A stretch of 55,101 nt of DNA, from the IMG/VR virus record IMGVR_UViG_3300023109_000032, positions 1 through 55,101 of that record. The stretch is one strand, 5' to 3'. This DNA comes from a virus. Of this stretch, positions 1 through 7,926 are shown piece by piece; position 1 is the first letter of the stretch, and each line of letters opens with the position of its first letter. The position numbers and the translations under genes are program-made. The notes under the pieces were generated by a model. It was not told the DNA's origin. It saw only the letters and a program-made list of their open reading frames with translations, and ran no database searches.

Positions 1-18
1 AAAGAATCATTAAGATAA
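1..18 (+). CDS. 3' end of an upstream gene (partial)
   Basis: The last five codons (KESLR) and a TAA stop are visible. The stop overlaps the ATG of the next gene as TAATG, so the two genes are probably co-transcribed and translationally coupled. Because the next two genes are Kdo-pathway genes, a third Kdo gene (kdsA or a Kdo-8-phosphate phosphatase) is a reasonable guess, but the fragment itself carries no diagnostic residues. Confidence 0.5.
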   Translation, partial: KESLR

Positions 19-662
19 TGGAAGAATCTATTAAAGAACTTATTCAAAAAGAAATTGAAGCTATAAGAAACATTCCTTTAGATAATAACTATAAAGGTGC
101 AGTTGATTTAATTGAAGGTTGTAATAAATTAGTAACATCAGGGATGGGTAAGGCTGGTCAAATTGCTTTAAACATTTCAACTACATTTAGTTCAACTGGA
201 ACACCATCAGTTTATTTACATCCTAGCGAAGCACAACATGGAGATTTAGGAATTTTACAAAAAGGCGATGTACTACTTTTACTCTCTAATTCAGGAAAGA
301 CTAGAGAAATTTTAGAATTAATACAGTTAGCAAAAAACATATATCCTCATATATACATAATCAGTATAACCGGCAAAAAAGAAAGTGAACTGTGTAAAGA
401 ATCAGATATATGTTTACATATTGGTGATGCTGAAGAAATTTGCCCATTAGGATTAACTCCTACGATTTCAACAACTCTTATGACTGTTATGGGTGATATC
501 TTAGTCGTAGAAACGATGAAAGCAATAGGGTTTACAAAAAAAGAATATTCAAAAAGACATCATAGTGGATATCTAGGCCAAAAGAGTAAAGAAGAATCAA
601 AATATCCACCAGGTAGTTTATTAAATGAATTACCACCATCAGATTATCAATTAGACAACTAA
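18..662 (+). CDS. kdsD: D-arabinose-5-phosphate isomerase, SIS domain only (KdsD/KpsF type)
   Basis: Predicted to convert ribulose-5-phosphate to arabinose-5-phosphate, the first committed precursor of Kdo. The 214-residue protein is a single SIS domain: phosphosugar-binding SGMGKAG (41-47), the family signature HPSEAQHGDLG (68-78) and the second SIS loop SNSGKT (90-95). E. coli KdsD is about 330 residues with two C-terminal CBS domains; those are absent here, as in the single-domain isomerases known from Bacteroides. The gene overlaps its upstream neighbour by one base, and its TAA overlaps the ATG of kdsB, so it sits in a sugar operon. GutQ-like paralogues share the fold, but adjacency to kdsB favours the Kdo role. 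Confidence 0.88.
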   Translation: MEESIKELIQKEIEAIRNIPLDNNYKGAVDLIEGCNKLVTSGMGKAGQIALNISTTFSSTGTPSVYLHPSEAQHGDLGILQKGDVLLLLSNSGKTREILELIQLAKNIYPHIYIISITGKKESELCKESDICLHIGDAEEICPLGLTPTISTTLMTVMGDILVVETMKAIGFTKKEYSKRHHSGYLGQKSKEESKYPPGSLLNELPPSDYQLDN

Positions 663-1372
663 TGAATAAAGTAATTGCAATCATACCAGCAAGATGGGCA
701 TCTACACGGTTACCAGGTAAACCGCTAGCAGATATTAATGGCAAGACAATGATACAGTGGGTTTATGAAGCTGTTAAGAAATCTGATGTAGATAAAGTTA
801 TAGTTGCTACTGATCATGATGATATATTAAATGAAGTAAAAAGATTTGGTGGGGAAGGTATTATGACTAGCACAAAGCATCAAACTGGCACCGAGAGAGT
901 ATTAGAAGCTTATCAGCACTATAAAGATGATTATGATTTAGTAATTAATGTTCAAGGCGATGAGCCAATTATTAATGAAGAAGATATAAATCATCTTATA
1001 GGAGTTTTAAAAAAGAATAAATCTAACATAGCTACATTAGTAGGTAGTATTACTGAAAAACAAAAAGCAGATAGAAATACTGTTAAGGCTATATTAGATC
1101 ATGAAGAAATAGTAATGTTTACTAGAAGCCCTCTTTTTGGATCACCTATTTTTATTAAAAGACATATTGGAATATATGGTTTTAGTAGAGAAATGACAGA
1201 GCGAATTAATAAAAATATAATGATTGAAACCTCAAATGAAATTGTAGAAAACTTAGAACAAATAAGATGGGGTGATAACAGAATTAAATTTAGTTATGCT
1301 TTAGCTGCCGGTTTATATAAAGGAATAGATACACAAGAAGATTTAGATCATGTAAGAACATACTTAAACTAA
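662..1372 (+). CDS. kdsB: 3-deoxy-manno-octulosonate cytidylyltransferase (CMP-Kdo synthetase)
   Basis: Activates Kdo with CTP to CMP-Kdo, the donor for Kdo transfer to lipid A or capsule anchors. The start matches the family closely: IIPARWASTRLPGKPL (7-22) forms the nucleotide-binding loop, followed by VATDHDD, HQTGTERV and VNVQGDEP motifs, and near the C terminus GIDTQEDL, equivalent to the bacterial GVDTPEDL. Length 236, slightly shorter than the usual 245-250. It starts on the A of the kdsD stop, giving coupled translation. The enzyme is cytoplasmic. Host or phage Kdo-transferases would be needed to use the product; none is recognised in this window. Confidence 0.93.
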   Translation: MNKVIAIIPARWASTRLPGKPLADINGKTMIQWVYEAVKKSDVDKVIVATDHDDILNEVKRFGGEGIMTSTKHQTGTERVLEAYQHYKDDYDLVINVQGDEPIINEEDINHLIGVLKKNKSNIATLVGSITEKQKADRNTVKAILDHEEIVMFTRSPLFGSPIFIKRHIGIYGFSREMTERINKNIMIETSNEIVENLEQIRWGDNRIKFSYALAAGLYKGIDTQEDLDHVRTYLN

Positions 1373-1404
1373 ATATGAAAATTTGTATATAATAATAAAT
1401 ACCT

Positions 1405-1635
1405 ATGTTTAAAGTATATCAGAAAATTAGAAGTTGGTTTTTACCAAAACACGTTGGAACTTTCAGTTGGTCTCCAGGGGATTTTGTAAAAGCAAGAAGG
1501 TGGGCGAAGACTCAGCCTCACCCTAGTGTACCACAGTTAACACTCTGGGATTTTGTAGATAGCGGTTGGATTGATTCAGAATATAAATTAAATGAAATCA
1601 ATAAAGTTAAAACAATTAAAGATAAATCCATATAA
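1405..1635 (+). CDS. Hypothetical protein, 76 aa
   Basis: No family recognised. A small soluble basic protein with many aromatic residues (seven Trp) and a lysine-rich C terminus. It is preceded by an AT-rich segment containing AATAATAAATA that could be a promoter, which separates it from the Kdo genes. It is followed closely by the zinc-ribbon gene. Confidence 0.6.
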   Translation: MFKVYQKIRSWFLPKHVGTFSWSPGDFVKARRWAKTQPHPSVPQLTLWDFVDSGWIDSEYKLNEINKVKTIKDKSI

Positions 1636-1644
1636 TTAATAATA

Positions 1645-1902
1645 ATGGAAGGAAAACAAATGAACATTGATTTAGATTCTACACTAGAAATAGTTTGTGA
1701 TGAATGTGGTCATAATGTATTTAGACCAGCTTTCTTTTTAAGAAAGGTAAGTAGATTTATTTCTCCAGATGGTCAGGATAGATTACTACCATTAGATACA
1801 ATGGAATGTAGTAAATGTGGAAATATTAATAAAGAATTTCAGGCATCAACGCCTAAACCTAAAACAAAAATAAAAACAAATAAAGATGGCAAAGACAGTT
1901 AA
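1645..1902 (+). CDS. Small zinc-ribbon protein
   Basis: Contains two CxxC knuckles, CDEC and CSKC, about 35 residues apart, a typical treble-clef or zinc-ribbon arrangement, then a Lys/Thr/Pro-rich tail (KPKTKIKTNK). An internal ATG at 1660 (MNIDLDS) follows GGAAGG at a suitable distance and may be the true start. The 3' end overlaps the next gene by 17 bases. Function unknown; small zinc ribbons like this are common among phage accessory and structural genes. Confidence 0.65.
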   Translation: MEGKQMNIDLDSTLEIVCDECGHNVFRPAFFLRKVSRFISPDGQDRLLPLDTMECSKCGNINKEFQASTPKPKTKIKTNKDGKDS

Positions 1903-2521
1903 AATGGATACTACTGCACCGGGTGTTGTAACCGATCCTAACGAAATCATCAACGAGAACCCTCGTAAGATGAGTGAAATTATTGCAGATAAAAGGGCTG
2001 CATTAAAAAAGAATGAAGAATTACTTAGAGCTCTTCAGAAAAATGAATATGATATTCCTTTTGGTTCCGTAAAACTTTATAAGCAAGTATTAAAGTTTTT
2101 AGAAAAAGAAGCTGATTGGGGTCATACAACTGCAACAGGTTTGATTATGTTATATTCTAACTTAAAAGAACAACAACCAATAACTAGAGATAAAGACTGG
2201 GATGGTGTTATTAAATTAAGAGGTACTAGTATTACTATCTTTTGGACAATGATTACATCAATGAAAGGTAAAGGATTCTTTTCTGCTCGTGACTTTGTAG
2301 AGATGATGGCTGCATTTGGTGCAGATCTTTCTAAGGTTGTTGGAAAAGTTCATGAAGATAACCAAGCTCTTAGAGATAATCATGCTAATATGGCTAAATT
2401 AGATCAAGAAGTTAATAGCCCTGATGTTATTCTCGATGTTGCAATTGACAAATATAATGAAGCAGAAGAAGAGTTAACTAAATTAATGGATGAAGTTGAC
2501 CCAGTTGTAGAAACAGTTTAA
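1886..2521 (+). CDS. Hypothetical protein, 211 aa, helical
   Basis: No recognised family. Predicted mostly alpha-helical and acidic, with no signal peptide; one mildly hydrophobic stretch (GTSITIFWTMITSM) lies near residue 115. The N terminus is Pro/Asn-rich and looks disordered. It overlaps the zinc-ribbon gene by 17 bases and is followed two bases later by another small gene, so all are probably one transcription unit next to the head-protein block. A structural or assembly role is possible but unproven. Confidence 0.65.
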   Translation: MAKTVKMDTTAPGVVTDPNEIINENPRKMSEIIADKRAALKKNEELLRALQKNEYDIPFGSVKLYKQVLKFLEKEADWGHTTATGLIMLYSNLKEQQPITRDKDWDGVIKLRGTSITIFWTMITSMKGKGFFSARDFVEMMAAFGADLSKVVGKVHEDNQALRDNHANMAKLDQEVNSPDVILDVAIDKYNEAEEELTKLMDEVDPVVETV

Positions 2522-2523
2522 GT

Positions 2524-2772
2524 ATGGGATTCCACAAAAGATATATTGATAATGAGCAAGTAGTTCGTTTATTTAATGGTGGTGGAGTTACAAGAGTAAG
2601 GGATTGGTATACACGAGGTGTGGATGCATTAATCACAAGTACCGGCCTGGCTTCACAGGTCGGTTCTATTCTTTCAGATGCCGATTGGGAGCAATTTGGT
2701 ACAGTTAAACAAGATGAGGAAATCATTAAAATAATTCAACAACATTTAGGAGTAGAGGAAATCAAAAAATAA
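2524..2772 (+). CDS. Hypothetical protein, 82 aa
   Basis: Not recognised. Soluble, with a glycine turn (FNGGGVTRVRDWYTRGV) followed by a helix-rich C terminus ending EEIKK. It starts two bases after the previous stop and is the last gene before a new AATAAATAAAG promoter-like sequence. Confidence 0.6.
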   Translation: MGFHKRYIDNEQVVRLFNGGGVTRVRDWYTRGVDALITSTGLASQVGSILSDADWEQFGTVKQDEEIIKIIQQHLGVEEIKK

Positions 2773-2782
2773 CTCCATCCTT

Positions 2783-2801
2783 GTTGAATAAATAAAGAAA
2801 A
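2783..2801 (+). promoter_or_regulatory. Candidate late promoter, AATAAATAA type
   Basis: The 19-base sequence GTTGAATAAATAAAGAAAA recurs exactly at 15937 before another structural-looking gene. It resembles the T4 late promoter TATAAATA in composition and sits 14 bases before the start codon of the first head-protein candidate. Assignment as a late promoter is inference. Confidence 0.35.
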
Positions 2802-2814
2802 TAAACTATTTAAC

Positions 2815-3873
2815 ATGGAACATATTAAAGACTATAAATTATTTAAAGAGTCTCTAGACACTGAACTACTTACCGAGAAATACAGTTCAGATATATTAAG
2901 ACAGTTTGCTGCACAAGACGGCGGTTCAAGATGGAGAGGCGGAATTGCAAAAGATATGCAAAAATTTGCTAATCTTGCTTTAGATAAAATTTCAGATGCT
3001 GATTTTACTACAACTACACCAGAAGCTTATTGGAAAGGTGGAGATGCTAAGAATCCAAATAAAGTAGGATTCTTTGTTGATGCAGATCCAGGATTTATTA
3101 AATGGGCAAAGGCAAACAAGAAATACATGCCAAGCGGATTATCATTAGGTAACATTTCTAAGTATGGAGTAGTACTTTCTGTTATTAGAGGAGGAATTGG
3201 AATGTATCATGGTTTTGCAATGGACAGAGGATCTTCATACAGCAGACATAGAAAAGGAACTGAAGAAAGATATGGAATTCTTGCAAAAGATTATGAAACT
3301 AATTCTTTATATAATGGATGGGAAGGCAGACCTGCAGCTAAAGTAACAAGAAAGAATCTTATCGATGCTGCAACTCGTGTTTATGTTTTAGACTTAGATA
3401 GTTTAAGAGACAAGTATGATGTAAGTGGATTAAAACAAGATCGTGCAAATTCTAAAGCTGGTGCAACTGCACTAAAAACTGCTAAAGACATCAAAAAAGA
3501 AAATCAAGCAAGGTATGATGCTATCTTAACTGATAGAGCTGCAATGACTGACATTGATAAGGCAGTTAAAGATTCGATTGAATTATTAAATCAACATATA
3601 TCCGATGCATTAAAAGATGGTAATATGGATCAATACGGAAACTTTATTATCGGTAAAAGTCCTAGAGGTAGAGATGTAAAAATTGAAGATGGTGCAAATG
3701 CTATCAGAAATATGTTAAATGATTACCAAAGATATAAGGATTACGAAAGACAAAATAAAGAAGCGGCAGCTGATGGTAGAGAAGATAACTATTATGCAAG
3801 AGAAGTAAAAAACTATGCTAAAAGACTTCAAGACTATTCTAAAAATGTAAAGGATAAAAATTACGGTTGGTAA
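2815..3873 (+). CDS. Predicted head-packaged (internal) protein with T4-like leader
   Basis: Begins MEHIKDYKLFKESL and reaches LLTE at residue 22, followed by KYSSD. This mimics the leader of T4 internal proteins (MKTYQEFIAEA), which the prohead protease removes after L/I-x-E. The remaining 330 residues are highly charged and largely helical, with a Gly/Ser/Arg-rich middle (YGVVLSVIRGGIGMYHGF near 123-140) and a C-terminal Lys/Asp/Tyr-rich coiled region. No enzyme motif is recognised. It heads a run of five genes with the same kind of leader. That it is packaged and ejected with DNA is inferred from this leader. Confidence 0.7.
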   Translation: MEHIKDYKLFKESLDTELLTEKYSSDILRQFAAQDGGSRWRGGIAKDMQKFANLALDKISDADFTTTTPEAYWKGGDAKNPNKVGFFVDADPGFIKWAKANKKYMPSGLSLGNISKYGVVLSVIRGGIGMYHGFAMDRGSSYSRHRKGTEERYGILAKDYETNSLYNGWEGRPAAKVTRKNLIDAATRVYVLDLDSLRDKYDVSGLKQDRANSKAGATALKTAKDIKKENQARYDAILTDRAAMTDIDKAVKDSIELLNQHISDALKDGNMDQYGNFIIGKSPRGRDVKIEDGANAIRNMLNDYQRYKDYERQNKEAAADGREDNYYAREVKNYAKRLQDYSKNVKDKNYGW

Positions 3874-3874
3874 T

Positions 3875-4738
3875 ATGAAACATATAAATGAATACTCTGA
3901 ATTTAAAAAATCATTAATCACCGAAAAATTAGCACGAGGGTTAAAGCCACTATTAAAGATAGGTTCAACTATTAATAAAAAGGCTGGTGAAGATGCATTA
4001 CTGGATTTATCTGATAAGTTTGATAGTATAGATGATGAATATGCTGGAACTATAGCAAGTCATTTAGACATGGCTATTGAACTAATGCAAGATGGTTATG
4101 CAGGAGATGCTACTAAAAAATTAAAGCAATTTAATAAAGCATGCAAAGATGTTCTTAATGGAAAAGAAGTTGGTTCAGCTTTTGAAAACGTTAATGAAGC
4201 AACATATAATTCAAAAAATCATATCGGATCTACTTCTGACGGACAAGGTTCTAATGCTGAGATTTATAAAAAAGGAAAAGGATACTATGTAGTTGTCAGT
4301 GGAGAAGCTGATTATGATTTTGATGCAAAGAATGACAAAGAGTTATTGAAAAAGTTAAAAGATAACGAATTTGATTCTACTGATATATTAGAAGTTAATG
4401 AAGCTACTGATATGAATGATCCAGTCTTAATGGCATTTAGAGCAACTCGAAGAGAATTACCTAAATTTAAACCAGCTAAAGCAAAATCACGTAGGTTAAG
4501 CTTTGATAAGTATATGGATTTATTAGATGATCAAAGGTATATAGAACAAGAACTTAGAGATTTAACTGAAGAAATGGCTCAAACACTTAGAGACATGGAA
4601 CAGGAGGCTGAACCGGAAGGTGGCAAGATTGCTGATAAGTATGGTTCTATTATGATGAAGCAAGAAAAAGAATATGCTAAGTTAAAAGCTAAGAAAGAAA
4701 AGATTGATGCTAGGCTTGACAAACATAGAATGGATTAA
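3875..4738 (+). CDS. Predicted head-packaged polyprotein with internal VNEA sites
   Basis: Leader MKHINEYSEFKKSLITE followed by KLARG: I-T-E at 15-17 fits the T4 prohead-protease rule. Two further sites, VNVNEA-type at 106-109 and EVNEA at 174-177, divide the rest into segments of about 91, 68 and 111 residues. The middle segment looks like a small alpha/beta domain (GYYVVVSGEADYDFDAKND), the last is helical and Glu/Lys-rich. It starts one base after the previous stop and its TAA overlaps the next ATG. Interpretation as a precursor cut into several ejected proteins is inference from repeated sites shared with neighbours. Confidence 0.7.
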   Translation: MKHINEYSEFKKSLITEKLARGLKPLLKIGSTINKKAGEDALLDLSDKFDSIDDEYAGTIASHLDMAIELMQDGYAGDATKKLKQFNKACKDVLNGKEVGSAFENVNEATYNSKNHIGSTSDGQGSNAEIYKKGKGYYVVVSGEADYDFDAKNDKELLKKLKDNEFDSTDILEVNEATDMNDPVLMAFRATRRELPKFKPAKAKSRRLSFDKYMDLLDDQRYIEQELRDLTEEMAQTLRDMEQEAEPEGGKIADKYGSIMMKQEKEYAKLKAKKEKIDARLDKHRMD

Positions 4739-5541
4739 TGGAATTTATTAAAAAATATACAGAATTTTTATTAGAAAAGAAAAAGGAGAAAGAATCCTTT
4801 GAAGATAAAATTGAAGGTGATGGATATTATAAAGGTATATCTACAGCAACTGCTCGAGATAAGGTAGATCAAATGGCAAAACAATCTAAGATGTCTGATG
4901 ATGATCCAGATGCTTATAAAGAAATGCCTGGTGATACTAAAGGTAAAAAACTTTTAAAGAAATCTAAACATACAAAGGCATTTGATGATTTATATGCAGA
5001 TGAAGCTTTAGAAGAAATGGTTACTAATGAAGGTGTAATGAGCGAATTACATATAATGATGGAAGAAGCTAAAAACTTTGCTGATTTTAAGAAAAGATTT
5101 TATAAAGAATTTAGCGATAAAGTTAAACCTAACAAAGATTTAGATAGTTGGTTAAAAGATCTTTACTCTGAAGGCCTAGGAGAATCATTAGATGAAAAAG
5201 CTGGCGGAGATCGTGGTCCTATAAAAGGAAAGGGAATTGAAACTGGCCTTAAAAAGAAAGCAGATCAAACTGGAGTATCATTACCTTTATTAAGATTAGT
5301 AATGAGAAGAGGTATGGCTGCATGGAAAAGTGGACATAGACCTGGTGCTGGTCAAGAACAATGGGGTTATGCTAGAGTTAATTCATTTTTAACTAAAGCT
5401 CCAGGTACTTGGGGTAGACCGTTAGATGATCCTAAAAAGAATGGACCTAAAGGAAAATTTGGAGCTGATGCTGATATTGCTAAAGAAGTAATTAAAAAAG
5501 GCGAAGATAAGAAATTAAAAACAACAGGTTTACCTAAGTAA
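4738..5541 (+). CDS. Predicted head-packaged protein with conserved phage GHRPG domain
   Basis: Leader MEFIKKYTEFLLE then a very lysine-rich stretch; L-L-E at 11-13 fits the prohead-protease rule. Possible later sites are VTNEG (95-99) and SLDEK (150-154). The C-terminal domain (about 180-225) contains GMAAWKSGHRPGAGQ then WGYARVNSFL, a motif combination I know from uncharacterised phage virion-associated proteins (DUF5824-like). No catalytic function is assigned. Both ends overlap neighbouring genes by one base (TAATG), so the block is translated as a unit. Confidence 0.7.
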   Translation: MEFIKKYTEFLLEKKKEKESFEDKIEGDGYYKGISTATARDKVDQMAKQSKMSDDDPDAYKEMPGDTKGKKLLKKSKHTKAFDDLYADEALEEMVTNEGVMSELHIMMEEAKNFADFKKRFYKEFSDKVKPNKDLDSWLKDLYSEGLGESLDEKAGGDRGPIKGKGIETGLKKKADQTGVSLPLLRLVMRRGMAAWKSGHRPGAGQEQWGYARVNSFLTKAPGTWGRPLDDPKKNGPKGKFGADADIAKEVIKKGEDKKLKTTGLPK

Positions 5542-6086
5542 TGAAATTTATAAAAGGCTTTACTGATTTTAAAAATGTATCTGAAGAACTTAAGTATCAT
5601 GTAGATAATGGTATAGGTTTAGATGATAGTGTTTTTCGTTTAGGATCTGATGCTCATAGTAAATTATTTGAAGAGGCTAAACAATATTGGGATAAAGGAA
5701 ATCTAGTATTAAAAGGTAAAAGCGGATTTATGGCTAAGAACCTTGAAGTAGGTAAGCAAGCAATTTATAAAGATCGTAAATCTGGAAGAACAAAAGATGT
5801 TAAATTAGATTCACCAGAAAGAGGCGGTAATAGAAAGTTTATTGTTTATCGTAATAGCGGAAGAACTGATAAAGAAACAGGAAAGATTGTTGCAAAAAAG
5901 ATTGAATGGGGAGATCCTAAATTGTCTGTAAAGAATGATGATCCAGGTGCAGCTGCTAGTTTTTGGGCAAGACACCAATGTGATCAAAAGAAAAAGATGG
6001 ATCCAAATAAAGCTGGCTTTTGGGCCTGTTATGGCCCAAGTCTATTTGGTAAGCAATTAGGATTAAAGAGTACTAATCCTTGGTAA
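5541..6086 (+). CDS. Predicted head-packaged protein, 181 aa
   Basis: Leader MKFIKGFTDFKNVSEE belongs to the same MKxIxxFxxF family as its neighbours, although the cleavage site (VSE) is weaker. The C-terminal half has a Lys/Gly-rich beta-like domain with conserved-looking FWARHQC and GFWACYGPSLF segments, including two cysteines. Fold unknown. It is coupled to the preceding gene by a TAATG overlap and followed by a 24-base AT-rich gap containing TAAATAAATAATAAA, a possible late promoter. Confidence 0.65.
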   Translation: MKFIKGFTDFKNVSEELKYHVDNGIGLDDSVFRLGSDAHSKLFEEAKQYWDKGNLVLKGKSGFMAKNLEVGKQAIYKDRKSGRTKDVKLDSPERGGNRKFIVYRNSGRTDKETGKIVAKKIEWGDPKLSVKNDDPGAAASFWARHQCDQKKKMDPNKAGFWACYGPSLFGKQLGLKSTNPW

Positions 6087-6110
6087 ATAAATAATAAAAT
6101 AAAAAAGGTA

Positions 6111-7481
6111 ATGAAAAATTTAAAAAGAATAGATGAAGCCGTAGGTTCTATCCTAGAAAGAAGAGCTTCTGCTGATAGACTTCTTAAAGATGTTGTAAAA
6201 GGAAATACATCTGAAGTAGATGGTATTAAATTATCCAAGGAAATGGCACAAGGCTTTTTAGATTGGTTACAATATTCTACTTATGGTAAAAAGTTTGGAG
6301 CTTTACCTTTTTATAAATTATTTACTGCTGCATTTAATTGGGGATTAGATAGATTTGTTAAAGGTGCTAATACTAAATTAAAAGCTGAATTTAAAGAACT
6401 TAAAGCTAAAGCTAAAGAAATGAGCAAAGCTGAAATGAAAGGTGAATCTTTAGATGAAGCTATTGATTTATTAAAATCTACATGGAGAGGAACTAAAGGA
6501 TGGAATGATGTTGCAAGAGTAATGGATGCAGGATTAATGAAAGCTATAAAGGCAGGTGGTGTACCATTAAGTTATGCTAAAGATTATGTTAAGTCATTAG
6601 AAAGAATGGCAAAAAGAAATGCTAAAAAGTTCTTTGATGAGTATGGTAATTTTAGTGAAGATGATTTTATCGAGGATATTGAATACAATATGGCTAATGA
6701 GAGTAAGGTTAATGAAGCTAAGTTTAGTTTTTCTGAAGATGAAGTAAAAAATGTTGCTGATTTAATAGCAAAGGCAATTGCAAAAGTTGATAAATCTAAA
6801 ACAGCAGTACATGATATGGAATATGATGCAGGTCGTGGAGCCGGCTTTGAAATATCAATGGACGGAGAAAGATATGAAGGTGGTAGCTATGTAGTAAGAC
6901 CTAATGGTGAAGTTTATAATGCTGCAATTGGTAATTCATTTCCTAACGCTGTATATGCAAAGATAGGTGATACTGATATTAGAAAAGTAATGAAAAATAT
7001 TAAAAAGTTTGAATCTGTTGAAGTATCTGAAAACTATGATACAGAACAAAGAAAAGAAATGGCAGCAAAAGGTTTTGCTTTAGCTGATGGAAGTTTTCCT
7101 ATTGCTAATTTAGAAGATCTCAAAAATGCTATCCAAGCTTATGGTAGAGCAAAGGATCAGGCAAAAACTGCTAAATTTATTGTAAAGAGAGCAAAAGCAT
7201 TAGGTGCTGAAGATCTTGTTCCTGATACGGATGACTTTCAGAAATCTTTAGACGAAACGAGTACTTATATTATGGAAGGTAAGGATATAGGATCATGGAA
7301 TCAAGGAGGACTTAAAGGTGATAAAAATGTTTTAATAACTACTTTTGTTGGGCCTAAGGATATTGAAGATTTTGGTCTAGGAAGAAAATGCATGCAAATA
7401 AATGTTGGTATGGATTATATTTCATTGAATCCTGCTGATATTGTAGAGTTAAAGGATATTCTTAAATCTTATAAAGTATAA
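6111..7481 (+). CDS. Predicted head-packaged multidomain polyprotein
   Basis: Leader MKNLKRIDEAVGSILER contains I-L-E near residue 16. Further candidate cleavage sites are SLDEA (113-117), KVNEA (199-203) and the region around SLDE and IMEG (about 377-390). They separate a Lys/Ala-rich helical segment, a helical domain, an alpha/beta domain (204-300), a domain of about 65 residues with ALADGSFPIANLEDLKNA that recurs in many phage structural proteins, and a C-terminal domain of about 66 residues. The domain boundaries coincide with the sites. The ADGSFPI domain is established as phage-associated; packaging and processing are inferred. Confidence 0.7.
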   Translation: MKNLKRIDEAVGSILERRASADRLLKDVVKGNTSEVDGIKLSKEMAQGFLDWLQYSTYGKKFGALPFYKLFTAAFNWGLDRFVKGANTKLKAEFKELKAKAKEMSKAEMKGESLDEAIDLLKSTWRGTKGWNDVARVMDAGLMKAIKAGGVPLSYAKDYVKSLERMAKRNAKKFFDEYGNFSEDDFIEDIEYNMANESKVNEAKFSFSEDEVKNVADLIAKAIAKVDKSKTAVHDMEYDAGRGAGFEISMDGERYEGGSYVVRPNGEVYNAAIGNSFPNAVYAKIGDTDIRKVMKNIKKFESVEVSENYDTEQRKEMAAKGFALADGSFPIANLEDLKNAIQAYGRAKDQAKTAKFIVKRAKALGAEDLVPDTDDFQKSLDETSTYIMEGKDIGSWNQGGLKGDKNVLITTFVGPKDIEDFGLGRKCMQINVGMDYISLNPADIVELKDILKSYKV

Positions 7482-7487
7482 TAACTA

Positions 7488-7826
7488 ATGCCTTGTAAAT
7501 GTAAATCATGTGGCTGTAAAGACCTTACTGAAGAAACGGTAATTTCTCAAATAGAAGATCAAACTAAACCTTTTACACAAGAGGATTATTCTGCTGATAC
7601 TATTTTAAGACATTTTGATAAAGCCGCACCTAATCATTTATATAAATGGCATGCAGACGATGAAGATCGTTATGTAGAATCATTAAATGAAAATGATTGG
7701 AAATTTCAATTTGATAATGAATTACCACAATCAATAGAACCGGGTAAGATTATTTATATTCCTAAAGGATTAATCCATCGCTTAATTAAAGGTTCCTCTG
7801 AATTAAGTATTTCTATTAAATCTTAA
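7488..7826 (+). CDS. Small cupin-like protein with Cys-rich N terminus
   Basis: The N terminus CKCKSCGC could bind a metal. The rest resembles a small cupin-like fold: a first strand region with HLYKWHADDEDRYVE and a second with IEPGKIIYIPKGLIHRLIKG, where PKGLIHRL is the usual second cupin motif containing a metal-ligand His. No substrate can be named. It ends the head-protein operon, just before a strong terminator. Confidence 0.6.
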   Translation: MPCKCKSCGCKDLTEETVISQIEDQTKPFTQEDYSADTILRHFDKAAPNHLYKWHADDEDRYVESLNENDWKFQFDNELPQSIEPGKIIYIPKGLIHRLIKGSSELSISIKS

Positions 7827-7867
7827 CTTAAACCATTTTTTATTTCGCAGTATAATTAATATACATT

Positions 7868-7897
7868 AATAACCACTTTCAGAACTGGTTATTTTTT
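7868..7897 (+). terminator. Rho-independent terminator after head-protein block
   Basis: Perfect 8-bp stem AATAACCA / TGGTTATT around a 10-base loop (CTTTCAGAAC), with a run of six T. It separates the head-protein block from the clp operon. Confidence 0.85.
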
Positions 7898-7919
7898 GTT
7901 ATAATTAAATTATACTAAA
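7896..7919 (+). promoter_or_regulatory. Promoter of the clp operon
   Basis: TTGTTATAATTAAATTATA lies just ahead of the clpC start and closely matches TTGTTATATTTAAATTAAA found at 12736 and 37194 before other first genes of operons. It overlaps the T-run of the terminator. Promoter role inferred from recurrence and position. Confidence 0.5.
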
Positions 7920-7926
7920 TAAAACT

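Noticed and set aside
1-1372. Host chromosome contamination as source of the Kdo genes
   Set aside because: They have the same AT-rich codon use and TAATG coupling as the rest and no junction is visible, but only 1.4 kb is available, so this cannot be excluded completely.
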